From Paratrimastix pyriformis (taxonomy: Eukaryota > Preaxostyla > Paratrimastigidae), in NCBI GenBank assembly GCA_027972325.1, contig JAPMOS010000082.1, forward strand, positions 107,723-171,722: a stretch of 64,000 bases of DNA, in the 5' to 3' direction. The position numbers and the translations under genes were made by a program. Of the stretch, positions 1 through 7,095 are shown piece by piece. Under the pieces are notes generated by a model. The model did not search any database, was not told the origin of the DNA, and saw only the letters and a list, made by a program, of their open reading frames with translations. The stretch's first letter is position 1. Each line of letters begins with the position of its first letter.

Positions 1-31
1 GAAGTCCATGTTATTAATCAGTTTTTATAAT

Positions 32-102
32 TGGGTGGGGGGGGGGGGGGGGATGGGGGGGATGGGGGGATGGGGGATGGGGGATGGGGGGGGGGGGGGG
101 GG
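32..102. repeat. G-rich tip of the terminal repeat (G-runs with GGGGGAT units)
   Basis: Almost pure G on the plus strand, broken by AT dinucleotides at irregular 6-10 nt spacing. A matching tract lies at 43722-43792 at the left tip of element B. Many G-runs of 4 or more make G-quadruplex formation likely. The run lengths differ between copies, as expected for slippage or for errors in sequencing homopolymers. Its place at the extreme end of a terminal repeat suggests a role in end protection or replication, which is inference. Confidence 0.7.
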
Positions 103-231
103 TGGCCGCGACTCTTGGATTTTCCCGATTGCTTATTTGCCGCGTTTTCCCAGTCTTCGCCGGATCACATAAATTTGGAAGTCGCGCGACACCCCGAGTT
201 TTCCCACGCGATCGAGATCAAAAAAAGAAAG

Positions 232-1308
232 CGGGTGGCCACCGGCATCCGTATTGCTGCCACCACCCCAGCTACGTTTCGCGAGCCGGTGGCCACCTGC
301 ATTCCGCGATTCCGTGCCGCCACCAAACGATGAACACAAGGCGACTACACTGAATCTGGACCACTCCCCTGTTGGGATAGCAGAAACACAAAGGACTTCC
401 CAGGTGGCCAGCAGAAGAGGACAAGCCATCTCCAGACTTCCCACGTGGCCAGAAAGCACAAGACAACTAAGTAGATATATAGTCTGGCGAGCCATCTCCG
501 ATTTGAGATAGACCCCCCTACTACGCTTGAAAAGGGGTCCAAAATCGGGCAAGTGCAGTCGCGGATGGTCTCCAAGAGCACTTAGGGGGGTCCCGGACGT
601 TTGGCGGCAGGTCCAAAAGTGGCCACCTGCTTTTGGGGTAGGTGGCCACTTGTACGGGAGCAGGTGGCCACTTGTGTTTTGAATGTAGCTGAGGCCCGAT
701 CGTCGCTTGGGAGCCGGTGGCCACTTACATCTGGGGAGCCGGTGGCCACTTGTGTTTTGAATGTAGCTGAGGCCCGATCGTCGCTTGGGAGCCGGTGGCC
801 ACTTACATCTGGGGAGCCGGTGGCCACTTGTGTTTTGAATGTAGCTGAGGCCCGATCGTCGCTTGGGAGCCGGTGGCCACCTGCATTCCGCGATTCCGTG
901 CCGCCACCAAACGATGAACACAAGGCGACTACACTGAATCTGGACCACTCCCCTGTTGGGATAGCAGAAACACAAAGGACTTCCCAGGTGGCCAGCAGAA
1001 GAGGACAAGCCATCTCCAGACTTCCCACGTGGCCAGAAAGCACAAGACAACTAAGTAGATATATAGTCTGGCGAGCCATCTCCGATTTGAGATAGACCCC
1101 CCTACTACGCTTGAAAAGGGGTCCAAAATCGGGCAAGTGCAGTCGCGGATGGTCTCCAAGAGCACTTAGGGGGGTCCCGGACGTTTGGCGGCAGGTCCAA
1201 AAGTGGCCACCTGCTTTTGGGGTAGGTGGCCACTTGTACGGGAGCAGGTGGCCACTTGTGTTTTGAATGTAGCTGAGGCCCGATCGTCGCTTGGGAGCCG
1301 GTGGCCAC
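232..1308. repeat. Terminal repeat with array of GTGGCCAC palindromes and 78-bp tandem repeats
   Basis: About fourteen exact copies of the 8-bp palindrome GTGGCCAC lie between about 235 and 1308, plus near copies ending GTGGCCAG. A 78-bp unit starting GTGTTTTGAATGTAGC occurs at 674, 752 and 830, with a partial copy near 1258; each full unit holds two palindromes. A larger 584-bp direct duplication (about 290-720 against 874-1304) accounts for the doubling seen here but not in element B, where one copy is present at about 43980-44410. The array ends at the stop codon of the helicase gene. Repeated palindromic sites at a terminus next to an initiator-type helicase suggest an origin. The repeats lack the unique spacers of a CRISPR array. 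Confidence 0.8.
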
Positions 1309-3972
1309 TTACACGTCGAGTTGAAGCGTGTAGACGCGTGCGCGAGCTCCGTCCACTTGCTTCCGACTCGTTGTCCACTTCGCAATCGGGTGGCCAGCGG
1401 CGTTCATTAGGTTGTAGACTAGCTCGTGGCACTTGGCTGCATCGAATTTCGTGATGAAGCGGACTGCCTTCAGTTCATCTTTGTGGCGCTCGAGTACTGC
1501 TTGCGTAGCTGCGGCGGACGGCGACTGGAAAGCTTCCTCTGCGCTGAACACGAGTGTCGAATCGTGTGCACGGACAGTATCGATGACCTCTTTCGCAACG
1601 GTCAAGACGATTCTGCGGTCGATTTGTGGAATGATTGATGCCGCGCCTCGAGTAGCCAGCCCCGCATTCGCGACCGCCCTCTCAGTCTTTCCTTGTTCCG
1701 CGACCACAGCTTCCACCTTCCTCAGCTGCACGTCGATATCAGGACGTGGCACGGTCGCAGGCAGCGAAGTGATCGTATCTGCTCTCGTACACTTATCGTG
1801 TGCATGTCGCAGCATCTCTACGCCTCGCGTGACGCTTCCATTCTCTGCTTGCGCCTTGATCATCTTGTGGTACATGTTACGTGTTGCTTTGTGATGATAG
1901 ACGATGACGTCATTGGGGAGAACGTTGATACCCTGTTCGACATCCATGCCTAGATCGTTCGTCATTTCACGCCAGGCGTTCTTCTCCTCGAACAGTGGGT
2001 CGTGAACGGTCATAAGGTACGCCGTGTTGTTCTTCTTCCCGAGTTCCGCAGCTTCATCAGGTGTAGGAACCCAGTGATCTACCGTTCGGTGCCAGCGGTT
2101 GTCTTCAGTCATCGTCCAGCCCAACAGCGCGATGATCTTGCCACTCATGTCTGGACGGAACAGGTCAACCTTATCGATCTCTGGCGCGTTCATCTCTGCG
2201 AACTGGAGATTGTAGTTGTGGTGCTTCAGCGTCTGCACAATGAACGGTAACGCGTTGGTCATCAGTTCGTTGTTGCGCGCATCGAGCATAGTTAGCACTT
2301 GCTGCGGAACTGTCCAGTCGCAGCGGCCATCGAAGAAGGCGTGTTCGACCGTATTGCCGAGTGAGAAGATCTGTTCTAGCGTCTGAGTCTTGACCTCACA
2401 CTTGTTGTGTTGATATACAATGAGGCCCTCGTTCATCCTGTAGCGGCGAACGCGGAAAATGGCTTGCGCCGTCTCGATGGGACTCATATTGCTGTTGATG
2501 AGATGGACGAACGTGTCGAAGTGGTCGATGTTGATGTCGACACCAGCCGTGATCGTGCTCGTGTACATCAGGAGTCGGGTGTCGTTTTCTACGAGATAGC
2601 GGCCAACGTCGCCGGAGATGATCTGACGCTTCTGTGCGAAGTGGCTGACGTACTCGTCGCCACGCTGGTGCATCTCGTTATCCTTGCCGCTGAAGGTCAC
2701 GATGTGGATGTTGGGAAGCGCATCCTGTACGTACTGACGGATGGATTCCATGATGTTACGGCCAGAGATGAAGCAGGCTACGCGCTTATCCTGTTGCAGC
2801 AGCTTCAGAATGGATCCGGTGAGGTAGGTTAGGCCGCGATTCTCCTTGCTATCGCGGAACGACGCCTGGATGAACTTGACGTTGTACGCAGGCATATCCT
2901 TGTTGAAGTCGACGCGTATTGCCCGGATAGGCTTCCGTGGACCGTAGGACGACATCATCGTTTCAAGGAGCTTCAGCGTCGAGTCCTGCAGCAAGCCATC
3001 CATTGCTACGACGTGTTCAGCGTGCGTCATCAACTCGCAGAGGGTTTGCACGATCTTGGTATCGTTCGTGCTCTTGACTTGATTGAGTAGGCTTTCGATC
3101 TCATCAAGCACAAGGTACTCGATGGTGCGTTTGCCGGAGATTGATGTGCCCAAGTTGTTAATGTCCACACGTCCCAAGCTGTCGACTTGAATGATGAGTC
3201 GAGGATGCTGATGGATCGAGATGCTGCGTTCCTTGAGATCGAGATAGGATTCGAATGGAAGGCTGTTTGGTGACGTGTAACGCTTCATGTAGTCAAAGGC
3301 GAGCGTACGGCGGACTGAAATCATCACTGCGCTACACTGCGGCTGCTCGACCGTCAGAATACGCGTCAGGTTTTGTGTCTTGCCTGATCCCATGCGCGCT
3401 TTGATGCAGGTGAGGCGATCTGTTGGGTTGCACGTGATGTATTCGTCGGCGCGATGGTCAGATTCAAACGGAGCACAAGCATTGTAGTGTTGCTGAAGCT
3501 TCTGATGGTAGGTTAGCTTGGCGTTGGCCTTGAACGCAACCTCTTTATCATCGTCGTGGCAACGCGAGCAGTGGAAGATGTATTGACTGGAGCTTTGCGA
3601 GATCCATCCGCCGTCTTTCATGTGTCTCTTGTTGCATAGTTCGCAATCGTACGGTTTCGACGGCACGATACGGATGCGGCCTTTGTTGGCTTCCTGCGCT
3701 GTGTACTCACCAAACTTCTCCGTGAGGTACTCGGTCAACGCTTTTGGAAACTCGCCCACTTTCGCCTGATAGATGATGGGTTCCACTTCGATGAGACGGT
3801 CGGAGAAGTTGAGTACTTGGGCATCGAACTCCGGAACGTTGACGGTATAGGTGATGAGTGATTGGAGGATCTGATCAAGCGTGACGTGTTCGCAGACTGG
3901 GTCAGTCTCAAGTCGCACAACGCGGTGATCCATCGCTGACTTAACGATCTTATCCTGCGTGAAACAGCGCAT
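1309..3972 (-). CDS. Origin-binding-protein-like superfamily 2 helicase (herpesvirus UL9 / mimivirus type)
   Basis: The 887-residue protein has a four-cysteine zinc-binding patch (C110, C113, C135, C138), a Walker A motif MGSGKT at 194-199, a DEAD-like Walker B LVLDEIESL at about 287-295, and C-terminal helicase motifs (STITAGVDIN and AIFRVRRYR) followed by about 300 residues without a recognised domain. This pattern fits the Herpes_ori_bp family, which unwinds DNA at replication origins in herpesviruses and is widespread in giant viruses. The frame remains open upstream of the first ATG to the insertion junction at 3986, so the true N-terminus may be lost. The stop lies at the inner edge of the GTGGCCAC array. 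GC content is clearly higher than in the flanking Polinton, matching element B. Biochemical role is inferred from the family. Confidence 0.75.
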   Translation of the reverse strand: MRCFTQDKIVKSAMDHRVVRLETDPVCEHVTLDQILQSLITYTVNVPEFDAQVLNFSDRLIEVEPIIYQAKVGEFPKALTEYLTEKFGEYTAQEANKGRIRIVPSKPYDCELCNKRHMKDGGWISQSSSQYIFHCSRCHDDDKEVAFKANAKLTYHQKLQQHYNACAPFESDHRADEYITCNPTDRLTCIKARMGSGKTQNLTRILTVEQPQCSAVMISVRRTLAFDYMKRYTSPNSLPFESYLDLKERSISIHQHPRLIIQVDSLGRVDINNLGTSISGKRTIEYLVLDEIESLLNQVKSTNDTKIVQTLCELMTHAEHVVAMDGLLQDSTLKLLETMMSSYGPRKPIRAIRVDFNKDMPAYNVKFIQASFRDSKENRGLTYLTGSILKLLQQDKRVACFISGRNIMESIRQYVQDALPNIHIVTFSGKDNEMHQRGDEYVSHFAQKRQIISGDVGRYLVENDTRLLMYTSTITAGVDINIDHFDTFVHLINSNMSPIETAQAIFRVRRYRMNEGLIVYQHNKCEVKTQTLEQIFSLGNTVEHAFFDGRCDWTVPQQVLTMLDARNNELMTNALPFIVQTLKHHNYNLQFAEMNAPEIDKVDLFRPDMSGKIIALLGWTMTEDNRWHRTVDHWVPTPDEAAELGKKNNTAYLMTVHDPLFEEKNAWREMTNDLGMDVEQGINVLPNDVIVYHHKATRNMYHKMIKAQAENGSVTRGVEMLRHAHDKCTRADTITSLPATVPRPDIDVQLRKVEAVVAEQGKTERAVANAGLATRGAASIIPQIDRRIVLTVAKEVIDTVRAHDSTLVFSAEEAFQSPSAAATQAVLERHKDELKAVRFITKFDAAKCHELVYNLMNAAGHPIAKWTTSRKQVDGARARVYTLQLDV

Positions 3973-3986
3973 CGTGTGGCCTCGCG

Positions 3987-4231
3987 ATCAATTCATCTGA
4001 AGGCATTGAATCATCTTTTGCGTCATCCTTTTCATCTTTTGCATCATTGCTATTATCATCACTGTTATCATCATTGCTGTTATCATCATCGCTATTATCA
4101 TCACTGTTATCATCATTACTGTTATCATCACTATTATCATCACCTACAGGTATTGATATTTCACTACATGACGACACAAATGATTGCATATCGTCATCAT
4201 CACCATTGAAATCAAGTGAGCCAAATGACAT
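3987..4231 (-). pseudogene. 5' remnant of Asp/Ser-rich structural-type gene (outer element)
   Basis: The first ~80 codons of the gene found intact at 10607-11620: start MSFGSLDFNGDDDD followed by the DDNSDD tandem repeats. The reading frame then runs into element A. The continuation of the interrupted gene is visible only as 20 bases at 1-20. The number and order of DDNS repeat units differ from the inner copy, showing repeat slippage. The gene is destroyed here. Confidence 0.9.
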
Positions 4232-4280
4232 CCTGTGTTAACTAATATAGTTCATGCACAAAATATTTTTTTTCTTAATA

Positions 4281-4300
4281 GACTATAGTTAGAATCCACA
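4281..4300 (+). promoter_or_regulatory. CTATAGTTAG promoter-like motif before ATPase gene
   Basis: The sequence GACTATAGTTAGAATC sits 5-20 nt upstream of the ATPase start and follows an A/T-rich run. It is identical upstream of the second ATPase copy (about 11670-11684). A close form occurs before the first gene inside each TIR of the inner element (6391-6403 and, reversed, about 28163-28184). Recurrence directly before start codons suggests an element-specific promoter or initiator; no experimental support. Confidence 0.4.
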
Positions 4301-5266
4301 ATGTCAGACAAAAGTAGCAATGACGAGTTAACGGTAAAGAAGGTATTCAAATGCGCAGAATGTGGCAAGGAATATAAAAGCGAGAAATGGTTGAAGAAAC
4401 ACAAGTGTGCAGATGTGAAAGAGAAGAAAGAGAAGAAAGAGAAGAAGGAGAAGAAGGAGAAGAAAGAGAAGAAAGAGAAGAAAGAAGAGGAAGTGGTTGA
4501 AGATGAAGATGAAGACAGCCCAGTGGAACAAAAGCAGATTGTTTTCATTCCACCAGAGACAAAAGATGATGATGCCAATATTGTCGAGATAAATGGCATC
4601 AAGATGCCAAAGTTTGACACATCCGAAATAGTAGATAGGTTCAAAAACAAGAAAGAGCCATTCATATCATTGCATTACGGTATGAAGGAAAGTGGGAAGA
4701 CGACATCAGTTCTGTCAATCATCAAGAAGATACGCAGTGAAATTGATAAGATATACCTTTTCACAGTCGCCCAAGACAATAAAGACAGATATCAGAAAGA
4801 GTTAGGCAATATCCCAGATGACCAATGCTTTGGAGGCTTTGATAATGAAGACACACCACTATTTATCAAGAAGCTAATCAAGTTCCAAGAGAAGACTAAA
4901 GGCAAGAAGACAGTTCTATTAATATTTGATGATATATTGGATGGAAGCAACAAGCTACATCAGAGCGGCATATTGGGCAGTCTATTTTGTAATCACAGGC
5001 GGTACAACATATCAGTCATATTAACCACACAAATACCAACAGGTATATCCCCAAGAACCAGGCAGAACACCAACTATTGCTTTGTGCATTACAGCAAGAA
5101 TGAAATGGTGAAAGACATCATTTATCATGATTACATGTCCTGTATGAAGAAGTCAGACTTTGCAGAGCTATTTGAGAAGGTAACGGCAGACCATAACATA
5201 TTGGTAATTAAGCCATTGCTACATGATAATTACCTGAACCTTTACAACGCTATGTGGAAGAAATAA
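4301..5266 (+). CDS. C2H2-finger + A32-like (FtsK/HerA) genome packaging ATPase, outer copy
   Basis: The 321-residue protein starts with a C2H2 zinc finger (CAECGKEYKSEKWLKKHKC), then a long charged KEK repeat and an acidic patch. The ATPase domain has Walker A GMKESGKT and Walker B LLIFDDIL, with the arginine-rich segment expected in A32-type ATPases that pump DNA into the capsid. It is nearly identical to the copy at 11690-12673. Differences cluster in the first ~12 residues and in the number of KEK units. The gene is intact although the capsid gene downstream is destroyed. An N-terminal zinc finger on a packaging ATPase is unusual; in element B the finger is on the neighbouring protein instead. 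Confidence 0.85.
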   Translation: MSDKSSNDELTVKKVFKCAECGKEYKSEKWLKKHKCADVKEKKEKKEKKEKKEKKEKKEKKEEEVVEDEDEDSPVEQKQIVFIPPETKDDDANIVEINGIKMPKFDTSEIVDRFKNKKEPFISLHYGMKESGKTTSVLSIIKKIRSEIDKIYLFTVAQDNKDRYQKELGNIPDDQCFGGFDNEDTPLFIKKLIKFQEKTKGKKTVLLIFDDILDGSNKLHQSGILGSLFCNHRRYNISVILTTQIPTGISPRTRQNTNYCFVHYSKNEMVKDIIYHDYMSCMKKSDFAELFEKVTADHNILVIKPLLHDNYLNLYNAMWKK

Positions 5267-5287
5267 TAATCTAAGTATATAATAAGC

Positions 5288-5566
5288 ATGGACGTTATGC
5301 ACGTAGTGGAGAAGCTTATGAGCCAGATAAGGGAATTTGATGACATGCGACATGAGAACATCAGACTGAAGTATATAGTCAAGTGTATAGCATCATTAGC
5401 AGTCACAGGCGACATTAATGAAGAGCTATTGAATGTTATGCATAATGAGTTATCATCGAGTGAAGTGAAGTCAATCACAATTGGTGCATCACATGAACTA
5501 TACAGAGCTAAAGTGAAGGCAGTGGAGAGACACAGAGATGATGTGAAGTTCACATCATCCGAATGA
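5288..5566 (+). CDS. Small conserved helical protein between ATPase and capsid genes (outer copy)
   Basis: A 92-residue protein starting MDVMHVVEKLMSQIREF. It is mostly charged and predicted alpha-helical by eye, with no recognised domain. It lies 21 nt after the ATPase stop and about 57 nt before the capsid start, in the same orientation, so co-expression with the morphogenesis genes is likely. Its near-identical partner is at 12695-12973. Function unknown. Confidence 0.7.
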   Translation: MDVMHVVEKLMSQIREFDDMRHENIRLKYIVKCIASLAVTGDINEELLNVMHNELSSSEVKSITIGASHELYRAKVKAVERHRDDVKFTSSE

Positions 5567-5623
5567 ATAGTGCACTAATTTCATCCCTATTTTTTTTATC
5601 ATGGTATAATATTAATTATTACC

Positions 5624-5657
5624 ATGGCAACGTCGATTATCCTAAAGTCACACACTA
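5624..5657 (+). pseudogene. 5' end of outer major capsid gene, cut by the inner element
   Basis: The start and first ~11 codons (MATSIILKSHT) match the intact capsid gene at 13031. At 5657 the sequence switches to the terminal repeat of the inner element. The rest of this gene resumes at 28888 after a repeated ACACTA. Confidence 0.9.
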
Positions 5658-5660
5658 GTA

Positions 5661-6356
5661 GGTAGTAGTTATAAAAGGCGGTTTCTGAAATTTCAAAAAG
5701 ATGTCTCTCGATTTAAAAAATGCAACGCTTGAAGCTCAATTCGATTGAAATTTTCGTTTCTTTCGATGTTCCGCCTTTGTCAAATTTCTGTTCAAGCGAT
5801 GAAAAAATGATAATTCTTTTCAATCAAGCTGTTCAATTTTGTGCATTCTTTTCCATCAAGCTGACATGAATTTTTGTGGCAAAAACAGCGAAAAAAGTGA
5901 TAAAACGATTTTCACCAAATGCATCATTTCATTCAAATTAAGCATCAAGCGTTAATAAATCAAGCAAGCTACATGCGTTATTTGTCATGAAAATAAATCC
6001 ATGATAAAACAGCATTTTAAAACGAATCATCAGCAATTTAATCAAGCGTATCAAAACAATGCATTCTTTAGTGATAAATGATGATAAATTGTTGATGATA
6101 GGAAAATCGATTTGAATGAAATGCTAATAAATAAATGTGAAATATCAAAGCAGCTACAGAGCATTTAGAGCATGATTTCAATCAGCTACGAATGAATTGG
6201 AACACTATTTCAATCAGCTACAGATGATTTACGAAGATGCAAAAAACATGAGCCTTTTGATGTTAAGCTTTAGGGCCTAAAAGAGATAAAATGGGACAGC
6301 TACAGAGGGAAGAATGCATAAATTGGAAACGATTGGGCAGATATGAGGAGGCATGG
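5661..6356. repeat. Left terminal inverted repeat of inner element
   Basis: Reverse complement of about 28192-28887, roughly 95% identical by eye with small indels. It is AT-rich with repeated CAATCAGCTAC and ATCAAGC words. It contains no gene over its ~700 bp. Its inner edge leads directly into the TATCTATAGTTAG motif before the first gene, so each TIR supplies a similar promoter to the gene at that end. Confidence 0.92.
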
Positions 6357-6384
6357 AAAAGATGGGAGGACATTTTAAGAAAAA

Positions 6385-6405
6385 TAATTATCTATAGTTA
6401 GTATA
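6385..6405 (+). promoter_or_regulatory. TATCTATAGTTAG motif at inner edge of left TIR
   Basis: AATAATTATCTATAGTTAG lies about 15-30 nt upstream of the start at 6418. Its mirror, with ATAG in place of GTTAG, stands before the 56-residue gene at the other end. Likely promoter by position and repetition. Confidence 0.4.
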
Positions 6406-6417
6406 TCAGAACAAGCA

Positions 6418-7095
6418 ATGTCAAGCAAGCAATCCAGTCAATCAGTCAGCAAGGTAGTGCTAAATCCAGAGGACTTTTCAGTGAAGAAGCTGAAGATACA
6501 AGCTTTATCGTCATTTGCCCTAAAGCAAAAGAAGGAGATGAAGATGTGCCATATAGAGCACAATGAGAGTGATTTGTTAGTGCAGACGCCAGAGATTAAT
6601 TTAGGGCCGTATGGAGTGAACTTTTTCGAGAATACAAAGACGATTCGAGTACCATGTGAGAATGCAGGCGACGACTTTAAGAAGATGATTGACAAGTTAG
6701 AGAAGTATTGCCAGAACAACGTTGAAGAGATAGTCAAAGGGGCATTTGAGAATGCAAAGCCAGATGATTATGTGTATAAATCGTTCGCTAAGAAGAGTGA
6801 CAATGACAGATATCCCAGCTACTATAAAATAACAGTTGGATATGAAGACACATTGTACCCATCAGTCTTTAGGATGAAAGGGGATGATATAATAAAGGAT
6901 GAAACGATTGAAACGAACGATGATTTACGTAAAGCCGTAAATCCCGGCAGTGTAGTAAAAATGATAATTCAGATAAAGGTATGGGTTGATGATAGTAATC
7001 ATTATGGCATATCAGCATCATGTAAACAGTTGCTTATAGTGGAAGCAGGAAAGAAGAAAGAAAGGGAATACGACAATGTACCACTATTTGGTTAG
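6418..7095 (+). CDS. Possible single-stranded DNA-binding protein (OB-fold-like)
   Basis: A 225-residue protein with a Ser-rich start, a central region rich in aromatic and charged residues, and a C-terminal segment (VKMIIQIKVWVDDSNHYGIS) that recalls the strand pattern of viral ssDNA-binding proteins, ending in an acidic tail. The assignment rests on this visual resemblance and on the expected need of a protein-primed replicon for such a protein. It is the first gene inside the left TIR. Its stop overlaps the stop of the convergent fibre gene by 4 nt. It could equally be an unrelated early protein. Confidence 0.4.
   Translation: MSSKQSSQSVSKVVLNPEDFSVKKLKIQALSSFALKQKKEMKMCHIEHNESDLLVQTPEINLGPYGVNFFENTKTIRVPCENAGDDFKKMIDKLEKYCQNNVEEIVKGAFENAKPDDYVYKSFAKKSDNDRYPSYYKITVGYEDTLYPSVFRMKGDDIIKDETIETNDDLRKAVNPGSVVKMIIQIKVWVDDSNHYGISASCKQLLIVEAGKKKEREYDNVPLFG

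Larger units (their letters stand above)
21..3986. mobile_element. Element A: terminal fragment of a GC-rich PLV-like element inserted in the outer Polinton
   Basis: The flanks (1-20 and from 3987) join into one continuous stretch of the Asp/Ser-rich structural-type gene, whose intact copy lies at 10607-11620. The tetranucleotide ATCA is present on both sides (17-20 and 3987-3990), so the 3,966 bp between them is an insertion. It begins with a poly-G/GGGGAT tract, continues with a GTGGCCAC-rich repeat array and ends just upstream of a helicase start codon. The same terminal sequence recurs at 43722-44560 as the left end of element B. Only one terminal repeat is present, so this is a fragment. 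The helicase frame stays open to the junction, so its N-terminus may be cut. A 4-bp duplication differs from the 6 bp usual for Polinton integrase. Confidence 0.75.

Noticed and set aside
674-1308. CRISPR-like array
   Set aside because: Period 78 bp with identical intervening sequence in each unit and no unique spacers; this is a tandem repeat in a eukaryotic mobile element.
133-1432. Several open frames of 67-305 residues across the terminal repeats (also 43825-44599)
   Set aside because: They run through tandem 78-bp repeats in multiple frames and both strands, have repeated identical peptides and no domain; the openness follows from the repeat composition.
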